15,398 bases of DNA, from NCBI GenBank assembly GCA_937907205.1, contig CALESE010000150.1, forward strand, positions 1 to 15,398, written 5' to 3'. Below are positions 7,363 to 14,000 of this stretch, piece after piece. This DNA is from an uncultured Romboutsia sp. Lineage in GTDB: Bacteria; Bacillota; Clostridia; Peptostreptococcales; Peptostreptococcaceae. The notes under the pieces were generated by a model. That model searched no databases and was not told the DNA's origin. It was given only the letters and a program-made list of their open reading frames with translations. Every line of letters begins with the position of its first letter. The stretch's first letter is position 1. Made by a program: the position numbers and the translations under genes.

Positions 7363-7391
7363 TTTGAACTTTATTTGAACTTTATTTGAAA
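7360..7391 (+). repeat. Three tandem TTTATTTGAAC units at a promoter
   Basis: TTATTTGAAC, TTTATTTGAAC and TTTATTTGAAA follow head to tail. The last unit supplies the -33 box of the promoter at 7385, so the array offers three TTTG boxes about one helical turn apart. It may strengthen polymerase or activator binding, or may simply be slippage. Confidence 0.7.
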
Positions 7392-7424
7392 TTTTTTAGT
7401 TTGTTTCTATATTATACATGTCAA
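7381..7424 (+). repeat. 44-bp direct repeat containing promoter, copy 1
   Basis: Identical over 44 bases to 7853-7896. It spans the -33 box, spacer, -7 box and predicted initiation site. The similarity continues more loosely into the following leader and the ATGATTATGAAT start region, so the whole promoter-leader has been duplicated. Confidence 0.9.
7385..7421 (+). promoter_or_regulatory. Phage promoter TTTGAAA-N16-TATATT
   Basis: TTTGAAA at 7385-7391, 16 bases, TATATT at 7408-7413, then ATACATGT. Boxes and spacing are the same at 7857, 9879 and 14997, all upstream of plus-strand genes or RNAs. Read as TTTG-N19-TATATTAT it fits the Bacteroidetes sigma consensus. It should drive the gene at 7451 from a start near 7420. 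Confidence 0.8.
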
Positions 7425-7450
7425 ATAAATAAATAACATTTAAAATTATT

Positions 7451-7846
7451 ATGATTATGAATACAACAAATATTTCTTTCAGTGAGTTGATTAAAGCAGT
7501 TTCTAATGGTAAGTCTTATCTCAAGAAACATTTTGACATTGATAATGTATTATACAATACTACAATCAATGTAAATGAGTTTAAGCTTGATACTTATCAA
7601 AATGAAGTTGCAGTATTCAAACATATTCCTACTGGTGCTTCAGTTCGTGTTAAGGTTCTTCATCCGTTTATTGATGACAAAGTAGAAAAAGTGGAAATCA
7701 GGCCACAAGGAAAGAAGAAATATGTATATGTAGCAGATTATATCATGTTTGAAGATCGCCCTACAGAATATACAATGTTTGAAGTTCTCTTTACAAGATC
7801 TAAAAGAGTTAAATCATTCGATATTGATTTATTTTGTTCACTTTAA
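7451..7846 (+). CDS. Unknown small protein, paralogue of the gene at 15043
   Basis: A 131-residue protein with no recognised family, signal peptide or membrane segment. Two stretches match the partial protein at 15043: ISFSELIKAV (8-17) against ITFDELLKKI, and FKHIPTGASVRVKV (56-69) against FIHIPTNTKIFVKY. The genes also share a promoter type, so they are probably paralogues. The predicted fold is a short helix followed by beta strands; residues 85-110 are lysine-, tyrosine- and glutamate-rich. Two starts are possible, ATG ATT ATG AAT, only two codons apart. Transcription begins at the strong promoter at 7385. Just after its stop lies a second copy of that promoter. Function unknown. Confidence 0.7.
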   Translation: MIMNTTNISFSELIKAVSNGKSYLKKHFDIDNVLYNTTINVNEFKLDTYQNEVAVFKHIPTGASVRVKVLHPFIDDKVEKVEIRPQGKKKYVYVADYIMFEDRPTEYTMFEVLFTRSKRVKSFDIDLFCSL

Positions 7847-7852
7847 TTTTAG

Positions 7853-7896
7853 TTTATTTGAAATTTTTTAGTTTGTTTCTATATTATACATGTCAA
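7853..7896 (+). repeat. 44-bp direct repeat containing promoter, copy 2
   Basis: Exact second copy of 7381-7424, starting seven bases after the stop codon of the 7451 gene. It carries the entire promoter but leads only to an 11-codon ORF and a terminator. Confidence 0.9.
7857..7893 (+). promoter_or_regulatory. Phage promoter TTTGAAA-N16-TATATT (duplicate)
   Basis: TTTGAAA at 7857-7863, 16 bases, TATATT at 7880-7885, then ATACATGT, identical to the copy at 7385. The predicted start is near 7892. The first hairpin terminator downstream is at 7980. Confidence 0.8.
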
Positions 7897-8028
7897 TAAA
7901 ATATTAATAATTTAAAATGATTATGATTATGAATTACTTTAAATACTATTAAGTATAACAAAATTTACTCTTTAAATAGAAAAGCACCATGAATTATTTG
8001 AAATAATTTATGGTGCTTTTCTATTTTT
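7892..8028 (+). ncRNA. Candidate small RNA of about 135 nt
   Basis: A strong promoter (7857) and a strong terminator (7980-8028) enclose a stretch with no gene except an 11-codon ORF at 7917-7952, reading MIMIMNYFKYY. The ORF copies the start of the 7451 gene (ATGATTATGAAT) and then stops. The unit could be a regulatory RNA, perhaps acting on mRNAs that share this leader, or the remnant of a duplicated gene whose body was lost. Ends are inferred from promoter and terminator positions only. Confidence 0.45.
7980..8028 (+). terminator. Strong intrinsic terminator
   Basis: Arms AAAAGCACCATGAATTATTT and AAATAATTTATGGTGCTTTT pair over about 19-20 bp with one G-U wobble and a tiny loop, followed by CTATTTTT. 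It isolates the upstream short transcript from the lysis genes downstream. Confidence 0.85.
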
Positions 8029-8033
8029 AATAT

Positions 8034-8054
8034 GAATACCAATGTTCGGTATTC
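8034..8054 (+). promoter_or_regulatory. 7-bp dyad upstream of the endolysin gene
   Basis: GAATACC and GGTATTC flank the 7-base spacer AATGTTC. It lies between the terminator at 8028 and the endolysin ATG at 8085. No clear TTTG/TATATT promoter was found in this gap, so the dyad may mark an operator or activator site, or a leader hairpin. Confidence 0.35.
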
Positions 8055-8084
8055 GGAAATATATCTAAAATACGTATAACATTA

Positions 8085-8702
8085 ATGAAAAAGAAAATCC
8101 TTTTAACATTAATGTCATTGTTTTTAGTGGTTTCTACTCCTTTTGGTGCTGAAGAGCATGCAATGGCAAAGCATGTGACTGGTACCAAAACTGAGCATGT
8201 CGAAAAAGTGGATTCAGCGCAAGCTGTTTTCATGAACAAGAAAATTGCCCTTGAAAATTGTAAAGTTGTATTGATAAGTGAAGTTGAAGAGTACATTAGA
8301 AAGAATACTACAAGAAAATTTGACAAAGACATTAGTAGCCACATTGTAAAGGAGTGCCTTGACAATGACATTGACATTTGCTTCGCATTAGCGCAAGCAC
8401 AGAACGAAACTTGTTTTGGAACAACAGGTATTGGTAAATCAAGAAAAAGCATGTATGGTGTATACAAGACTTACAAACATCGAAATCATTCTACTACTGC
8501 TTATATTGATTTATTGAAAAGAAAATACCTAGGAAAGAAAAAAACAGTCCACCACTTAATGAATAATTTCGTTAACTTAAATGGTCATCGTTACTCATCC
8601 AATAAGAATTATGAAAGAGAATTGAAAAGAACTTATGAGTGTATAAAGAAAAAAACAAAAATATTCAAATTGCAAAATGAATGCAATAAACTCATGGAGT
8701 AA
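8085..8702 (+). CDS. Secreted glucosaminidase-type endolysin
   Basis: A 205-residue protein with an N-terminal signal (MKKK, then a hydrophobic stretch 5-19, possible cleavage after GA at 22 or AMA at 28). Residues about 95-185 resemble the glucosaminidase (FlgJ/mannosyl-glycoprotein endo-beta-N-acetylglucosaminidase) family: FALAQAQNETCFGTTG at 100-115 with E108 as the likely catalytic acid, SMYGVYKTY at 122-130, then TAYIDLLKRKYLGKK and SSNKNYERELKRTY near 171-184. Members cut the glycan chain of peptidoglycan. The signal peptide implies Sec export and could let it work without a classical holin, perhaps as a signal-anchor-release enzyme. The gene overlaps the next one by 26 bases, so the two are probably translated together. 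Confidence 0.75.
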   Translation: MKKKILLTLMSLFLVVSTPFGAEEHAMAKHVTGTKTEHVEKVDSAQAVFMNKKIALENCKVVLISEVEEYIRKNTTRKFDKDISSHIVKECLDNDIDICFALAQAQNETCFGTTGIGKSRKSMYGVYKTYKHRNHSTTAYIDLLKRKYLGKKKTVHHLMNNFVNLNGHRYSSNKNYERELKRTYECIKKKTKIFKLQNECNKLME

Positions 8703-9405
8703 AAAGTTGGGACAAATGGTCCTAACTTTCGTACGCAATCACAAGAGAATATTGATAGAAGTTTTCTCAGTGGTTGCATTTTTCGTATTTATAACCTTGT
8801 CGATCAATAAATGCACTTATTACAAAAATGCAAATGATAACAATATTATAGCACTTACTGATTCTGTAAAGTATTATAAAGGTAAATATGGTAATGAAGT
8901 GGCAAAGAAGACAATGGTAGAAGCTGATTACAAGAACTTGCAAAACATCAATGATTCTCTATATAGAATGATACAAAGTATGCAAGTAAAGAAACCAGAT
9001 ATAGTAATAGGTGGATCAACTTCAATAGACAATGGTAAGCATGATACCATATATATACCTACTGCTACTGAAATAACTTCTAAGAATATATATAGAAAGT
9101 TTGATTTTTCTAACCAGTATAGAGAACTTATTGGTAATGTAAATTATACTAATGATACTTTAGGATTGCATATAGAGAAAGACAGAATACAGTTCAATTA
9201 TGCATTAGCTGTCAAAGATAATGCTGTATATATGACTTCAGACAATCCTTATGTAAAATTCAATTCAATAACTGGACTAACAATACCTAAGCAAAAGAAA
9301 GAAAAGAAATTTGGAATAGGCCCATCCGTATTTAGTGGATATGGCAATAAAGGATTTGTTTATGGGGTTGGAATAGGATTACAATATAATTTGATTTCCT
9401 TTTAA
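8677..9405 (+). CDS. Spanin-like membrane protein with coiled coil
   Basis: A 242-residue protein overlapping the endolysin gene. Residues about 24-44 form one membrane helix (ILIEVFSVVAFFVFITLSIN) after a basic N-terminus. Residues about 55-105 are heptad-like (ALTDSVKYYKGKYG, then KTMVEADYKNLQNINDSLYRM), predicting a periplasmic coiled coil. The last part (211-242) is glycine-rich and beta-like, ending GVGIGLQYNLISF; the terminal aromatic Phe resembles the C-terminal signal of outer-membrane beta proteins. Proteins of this build often follow the endolysin in phages of Bacteroidetes. The layout, anchored inside with a possible outer-membrane end, suggests a one-piece spanin that joins or disrupts the two membranes in lysis. 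This is inferred from architecture and position. Confidence 0.65.
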   Translation: MNAINSWSKKLGQMVLTFVRNHKRILIEVFSVVAFFVFITLSINKCTYYKNANDNNIIALTDSVKYYKGKYGNEVAKKTMVEADYKNLQNINDSLYRMIQSMQVKKPDIVIGGSTSIDNGKHDTIYIPTATEITSKNIYRKFDFSNQYRELIGNVNYTNDTLGLHIEKDRIQFNYALAVKDNAVYMTSDNPYVKFNSITGLTIPKQKKEKKFGIGPSVFSGYGNKGFVYGVGIGLQYNLISF

Positions 9406-9429
9406 AAATTCTTAAGATAGTTCTATATC
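9401..9429 (+). promoter_or_regulatory. Weak promoter for the 9459 gene
   Basis: TTTAAAA at 9401-9407, 16 bases, TATATC at 9424-9429: the same layout as the strong promoters but with changes in both boxes. It overlaps the stop codon of the preceding gene and the dyad at 9407-9440. Confidence 0.45.
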
Positions 9430-9440
9430 TTAATAGAATT
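9407..9440 (+). promoter_or_regulatory. Dyad overlapping the -7 box
   Basis: AATTC-TTAAGATA and TATCTTAA-TA-GAATT pair with a two-base bulge around a 6-base loop. The right arm includes most of the -7 element of the weak promoter, so a protein bound here would block polymerase. There is no U tract after it, so a terminator is less likely. Confidence 0.4.
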
Positions 9441-9458
9441 AAAATAGAATGAATTATT

Positions 9459-9863
9459 ATGAATAAATTAACAGATAAAGATAAGTATACATACATCACA
9501 ATCAAGTGGTCAACTTATGAAAGGATAATTAGTGAGACTGATGGTGATGAATATGATGGTGATGAGAATGACACTTATGAAGAAGATAACTACATCACTA
9601 AGTGTATTGAACATAATCATGTTGCACATTTCAATGTCAATTTGCATATAAAGAAGTTCATTGATAAAGTAGTTCCTTATTACCAGAGAGATCTAACAAA
9701 AGGAAACAGAATCTATTTTGATAGATATACATCAATTGAACTTGATGAGATATTTAGAAAACAGATAATGGTGAAGTATGGGATCCCTATGATTGAGAAA
9801 TCCATCTGGTCCATGGAATTAAAGAAAGGTCAAGATAAGAGAATGGAGACATTGGTTTTGTAA
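9459..9863 (+). CDS. Unknown small protein with acidic segment
   Basis: A 134-residue cytoplasmic-looking protein with no recognised family. The first 25 residues suggest a beta strand and helix (YTYITIKWSTYERIISE). Residues 26-44 are a dense run of Asp and Glu (TDGDEYDGDENDTYEED), probably a disordered loop. The rest (45-134) is mixed and basic, with KFIDKVVPYYQRD and RKQIMVKYGIPMIEK. No signal or membrane segment. It follows the spanin-like gene by 53 bases and has its own weak promoter overlapping a dyad. It lies inside the lysis module but nothing in it points to lysis. Confidence 0.65.
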   Translation: MNKLTDKDKYTYITIKWSTYERIISETDGDEYDGDENDTYEEDNYITKCIEHNHVAHFNVNLHIKKFIDKVVPYYQRDLTKGNRIYFDRYTSIELDEIFRKQIMVKYGIPMIEKSIWSMELKKGQDKRMETLVL

Positions 9864-9878
9864 AATATTATAGAATTT

Positions 9879-9915
9879 TTTGAAATTTATCAAGGTTGTT
9901 CTATATTTTAAATGT
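9879..9915 (+). promoter_or_regulatory. Phage promoter TTTGAAA-N16-TATATT
   Basis: TTTGAAA at 9879-9885, 16 bases, TATATT at 9902-9907, then TTAAATGT. Same boxes and spacing as the promoters at 7385, 7857 and 14997. It begins 16 bases after the stop of the 9459 gene and should drive 9967-10851. Confidence 0.75.
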
Positions 9916-9966
9916 TAAAATAAATAAGTTAATATTAATAAAATACGCTATTTAGATGTTTAATAT

Positions 9967-10128
9967 ATGAGTAGAAAGATAGAATTTCAAGACTTGAAGT
10001 TTGTTTGTGGATGCAAGATATTGCCACCTAAAGGTTATTCTGCAATCACATTGTTTGGTACAGTATATACAAGAAAGAGTGCAGATGTAGTTTGGAGATA
10101 TCTCCAGACGAATAGAGGTAAGATTTGA
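9967..10128 (+). CDS. Small unknown protein (53 aa)
   Basis: A short ORF beginning MSRKIEFQDLKFVCGCKILP and ending TGA. It is supported by a strong promoter about 60 bases upstream, coding-like composition, and tight packing with the next genes. It is basic, with a CGC cysteine pair near residue 14-16 and a beta-like middle (YSAITLFGTVYTRKSADVVW). There is no membrane segment. No family recognised. After the stop, a 14-codon ORF (10136-10180) links to the next start through an ATGA overlap, so coupled translation across this stretch is possible. Confidence 0.55.
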   Translation: MSRKIEFQDLKFVCGCKILPPKGYSAITLFGTVYTRKSADVVWRYLQTNRGKI

Positions 10129-10176
10129 GCACATCATGAAGCAATACATATTTATCAAGCAGATACATTTACTTTC

Positions 10177-10380
10177 ATGAAATGGTTTTGGTTTTACTTG
10201 GTATATATCTGTCAATTTTTGAAGGCTTGGCCATTCTTTATGCCATGGAAGCAAGCTTATAAGACAATCCCATTTGAATATGAAGCATATATGAAACAAG
10301 ATGATTTGTATTATGTAAAATCAACTTGGTGGGATTATATACGTACAAATAAAGTAAGAAAAACAATAAAATTCATATAA
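10177..10380 (+). CDS. Small membrane protein, possible holin or lysis helper
   Basis: A 67-residue protein. The N-terminal 24 residues (MKWFWFYLVYICQFLKAWPF and on) are strongly hydrophobic and aromatic, long enough for one membrane helix. The remainder is polar, with EYEAYMKQDDLYYVKSTWWDY and a basic end, KVRKTIKFI. It starts at an ATGA overlap with a 14-codon ORF and ends three bases before the DUF5675 gene, so it is translated within the same mRNA. Size, one membrane segment and position beside cell-wall enzymes make a holin or antiholin plausible, but there is no sequence signature to prove it. Confidence 0.55.
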   Translation: MKWFWFYLVYICQFLKAWPFFMPWKQAYKTIPFEYEAYMKQDDLYYVKSTWWDYIRTNKVRKTIKFI

Positions 10381-10383
10381 TAA

Positions 10384-10851
10384 ATGAAACTCAAACTAGT
10401 AAGAAAATGGAAGAAAGAAGGATACACTATCGGACAACTTTATGTTGATGGTGTATTCTTTTCTAATACAATAGAAGATAAAGACAGAGGTCTTAATCAG
10501 AATATGACTAAAGAAAAGATCCTGTTCATGAAGAAACCTGGTATTACTGCAATTCCTACAGGTACTTATGAAATTGTATTGAATGTACAAAGTCCTAAGT
10601 ATAAGAAATCTAAGACAATGATGCAGTTCTGTAAAGCATACATGCCTAGATTGTTGAATGTACCTGGTTATGATGGTGTATTGATACACCCAGGCAATTC
10701 TGCATCAGATACAGAAGGTTGCATTATTCCTGGAAAAAATGATAAAGTAGGATGGGTAAGCAATTCTACTAATTACTTTAAAGAGCTTTACAATAAGATG
10801 AAGATTGCAAGTAAAAGTAGAGGTGAAAAGATCACTATAGAAATTGTTTAA
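10384..10851 (+). CDS. DUF5675 (L,D-transpeptidase-like) protein
   Basis: A 155-residue protein matching the DUF5675 pattern found in phages: a short N-terminal beta hairpin (YTIGQLYVDGVFFSNTIED), TAIPTGTYEIVL at 55-66, then VLIHPGNSASDTEGCIIPG at 99-117. The IHxGN...S/T-x-GC arrangement, with H102 and C113, resembles the active site of YkuD-type L,D-transpeptidases, so it may act on peptidoglycan cross-links. There is no signal peptide, so it would need a holin or lysis to reach the wall, or may be carried in the virion. It is the last gene of the plus-strand module, three bases after the small membrane protein, and is followed by hairpins and terminators. Confidence 0.75.
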   Translation: MKLKLVRKWKKEGYTIGQLYVDGVFFSNTIEDKDRGLNQNMTKEKILFMKKPGITAIPTGTYEIVLNVQSPKYKKSKTMMQFCKAYMPRLLNVPGYDGVLIHPGNSASDTEGCIIPGKNDKVGWVSNSTNYFKELYNKMKIASKSRGEKITIEIV

Positions 10852-10852
10852 A

Positions 10853-10904
10853 TTCTTGAACAGAACTAAATTTAATGAACATCACTTTCAGTTCTGTCCA
10901 AGAA
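10853..10904 (+). repeat. 15-bp-stem hairpin after the module's last gene
   Basis: TTCTTGAACAGAACT (10853-10867) and AGTTCTGTCCAAGAA (10890-10904) pair over 15 bp with one A-C mismatch around a 22-base loop. It starts two bases after the DUF5675 stop codon. The right arm belongs to the 41-bp inverted repeat; the left arm repeats the core of the left copy. No U tract follows, so it may protect the mRNA 3' end or reflect paired protein-binding sites. Confidence 0.7.
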
Positions 10905-10913
10905 CTAAAGTTA
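10873..10913 (+). repeat. Right copy of 41-bp inverted repeat
   Basis: Reverse complement of 7322-7362 with two mismatches. It lies outside any gene, between the DUF5675 stop and two hairpin terminators. Together the copies bracket 3.5 kb of plus-strand genes that interrupt minus-strand virion genes. Confidence 0.8.
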
Positions 10914-10930
10914 TTCACTAGGAACAATTA

Positions 10931-10970
10931 AAAATGGTCGAGTTGATAAATTATATCTCTCGACCATTTT
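10931..10970 (-). terminator. Intrinsic terminator for the BACON protein gene
   Basis: Arms AAAATGGTCGAG and CTCGACCATTTT form a 12-bp stem with a 16-base loop. On the minus strand the stem is followed by extra T (ATTTTTAATTG), a good U tract for the large gene ending at 11014. It may also work on the plus strand, where the T run lies within the stem. Confidence 0.75.
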
Positions 10971-10983
10971 CCGCTTCCTGAAC

Positions 10984-11011
10984 GTCCCAGGCGCAATCCT
11001 AGGGACTTTTT
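10984..11011 (+). terminator. GC-rich intrinsic terminator of the lysis module
   Basis: GTCCCAGG and CCTAGGGAC pair with a single bulged A around the loop CGCAAT, followed by TTTTTATTT. This is a classic terminator on the plus strand. It is notably GC-rich for this window. On the minus strand it has no U tract. Confidence 0.8.
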
Positions 11012-11013
11012 AT

Positions 11014-14000
11014 TTATACATACACCTCTTCATATTCATTAGCACCTAATTGTTGTACTTTTACTGATATTTCTTTATTAGTCTTATTTTGTTTTAGTGT
11101 CAAAGACCAGTTTTTTCTTTCATTATCATAATTAGTAAATTTAGGAAGTATAGTAATGTTAGCACCACTATGGTAACAAGTAAAATCACCAACAGCTTTA
11201 GAAATTTCATAATCTACAAATTCTCCATCAATCCTTGATGTAACATAATACATTGACCATAGTTCATTTGCTTTAGGGCTTAAAGTCCAAACTATTTCAG
11301 AAGTATTGTCAGAAGAACAGCTGAATTGATAAGCATGCATAATACAATAGATTTCTCCAAGATATTGGTTTTTGTTAGATAATGCATACCTTCCAACTAA
11401 TGGAATAGTTCCTTCCAAATCTTCTAAAGATACAATATCTATAGCATATTGAGAATCAGATATGTTTCTTGAAGTCAGTTTTATTTTTGTTGAATCAAGA
11501 GTACCATCACTTTGTCTTATTGCTATAGGTAATCCAACACCTGCTTGATCAGAATACAACTCCTTTACTGCTTTTTCTCCTTTATAATATAAATCTACTG
11601 TACTTTCATCAAGTTCTGGATTTCTCCAAGATTCTTCTGATATTGTAAGAGTTGTAGATATTTCAGATTCATACTGAGTAAATCTTATTGTACATGATCT
11701 TGTTTTTGCAGAATCATTTATTTCAATGCATTTGAATGTAAGCTTAGTATCAGATGTTCTGTATACCATTAACCAATCTGGTAATACATCCCAAGTGAAA
11801 CCGAACAAATTTCCACTCTTTGTAGATGTTACATTTATTGTAACTTCAACATTTGGCGTAATGTTTATAATAGTTTTATCTAAAGAGAACTGGTAGCAAT
11901 GCTGTACAAAGGTTAACGAAATCTTCTTACCAGAAGTAGCCTGGGTAAAGCTTACTTGCCAAGTTCTGTTTGCATTAGATATATTCAATGATGTAGGTGC
12001 AACAGTAAACTTATACCAGTAATCATTATGATTACAACTCAATATCATATTGTTGAACTCAGTAGGTGTCCAATTAACATCTAATGGTTGCATCAAATCA
12101 TCATCTAAGCTATATATCATAAATGAAGCACTATCAGTAGCATTCAGGTATTTTGTTGTTCCTGATTCCAATGAAGAAGAGAACAAGAAATTTGTACTAG
12201 TTCCTCTTGGCTCTTGCTTTAATGTTAATTTCAAATTCTTCTGTTTTGAATCATCAAGATATAGAGTATCTGTCAAACCTAATCTTCTTGTACTAGAAGT
12301 ACTGTTAGAAGAAGAAATCAAATTGTTTTGATTCAACAATATCCATTGTTGATTGTAGTCAGATAATGTTAGAGAATAATCTTCTGATAAGTTAGATCTG
12401 TAAGTTTGGTCTCCTTGATATTTCATACCAGTCCATGTATTTGTAATAGATTGGGTTATTCCATCAACAGATAATCTTACTGTTCTTGTCTTTTCTTCTC
12501 CTTGTCTTCTCCACCAAGAAGTAACAACAGTATACATATTGTCATAGTTAGGTATTGAATATTCTGGTGTTAAAGATACATCATCATAATTCCCATATCC
12601 AAATGATCCATCATATTCTTTCGAACCAATAACAACATCATAATCATATTTTGTAGGTACATCATTCTTATTCAAAGTAACAGGTACACAATACATTTCA
12701 TCTGTTATCAGATAAGGTAATTTGTTTGTTGTTGCTTCACCAGATATTTTAATAGAAGAAACATCTAAATCTGTTACATTAGCTAAAGTATTGCTGTTTA
12801 CTGATGGTGCTTTCTCTTGCAATATAGTATCTTCTTTAGAACCTATTCCAATAATTTCCAACTTTATCTTTACATTTCTGTTGATACCAATATATACATT
12901 CTTTCCTTTTATCTTTATATAGAATGCAGCATTGTTGTAGTTGTCAAAGTCAGAAGCAGACCAATCTGATATTTCTGTTGGTTTTATATATGCAACTGTA
13001 TTATTGTGGTTAGTATTCTCATTTATCTTTATAGTACCAACATAGAAATTTCCATTTAAAGATATTTTTCCAGGACCATCATCAGCAGTTGTTGACGAAG
13101 AAATAATATTATCACTGATATTATACAGTTTTGACTTGGATAAATAGTCTTTATCAAACTTAACTCCTTGTGCATCAGTGGAACCATTTTGTGTTATATC
13201 ATAGTAATCTTCACAATTGTAATCGTGGATAGAGAATTTTATCTTTCCATAACGAGGAGAAGAATTCACTTCACCTGTCATGATAGACCAAGTTATTTCA
13301 AGATATTGTGATTTTGATGGTACTATTTTAGGATAAGAGTTGACTGACAATTCATGATTCAAAACTTTCTTAGGGTTTTTTGTAACTGAAACATCAGCAA
13401 GCCACATGAGATAATTGTAATCATATCTCAAGTTTGTAATACTAGTTATCATGTTTGAATAGTAAGAATTTGGAACTATTCCTGTTACAGATATCTTTTT
13501 CTTATCTATATCTCTATCGGTAATTTTATTAGAAAATGTATCAGAATACTCTGTTTGGGTCAATTCTATAGATTTAGTATCGGAAATACAAGTAACATTT
13601 ATGATACCTTTTCTTCCTGCATAATATCCTGTCTTTTTGAATATCATAAACATTATTTGAAATAAGGTATCAGTCGCAGGAATTATATCATCATCGTAAG
13701 ATGTACTGATGTTTTCAATATACATCTTTTCAATAGCAATTTGTGGATTTACTGTTACTTTAGCATAATAAGAAGAAGTAGCAGAGTTTATCTGTGGATT
13801 TGATATGCTTATCCATTTTGCAACTTCTTTTGACACCAGGCTGGTACATGGTACATTAGTTACTTGATTACTTACTAATCCACCTTGTTGCCATACTTTA
13901 GTTGTTGAAGTATATGTTCTGTCAAGCAAGAAACCAACATTAGAATATCTTGTTAAGGTATTTGCTTCATTAAACACTTTCCAAGTCATTGTAACAACAT

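Noticed and set aside
7360..7391. CRISPR or iteron-type origin from the tandem repeats
   Set aside because: Only three 11-base units without spacers, and the last one is part of a promoter.
8027..8467. Minus-strand ORF over the endolysin gene
   Set aside because: Shadow frame; the plus-strand product has a signal peptide and a recognisable domain.
9534..9593. EF-hand calcium loop in the acidic stretch of the 9459 protein
   Set aside because: Asp spacing is partly right, but the glutamate at loop position 12 and flanking helices are missing.
10136..10180. 14-codon ORF as an independent gene
   Set aside because: Too short to support on its own; recorded only as a possible translational link into the 10177 gene.
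10984..11011. tRNA or attC-like element
   Set aside because: Only one 8-bp stem with a bulge and a T run is present; there is no cloverleaf, T-arm consensus or attC boxes, and a terminator explains it.
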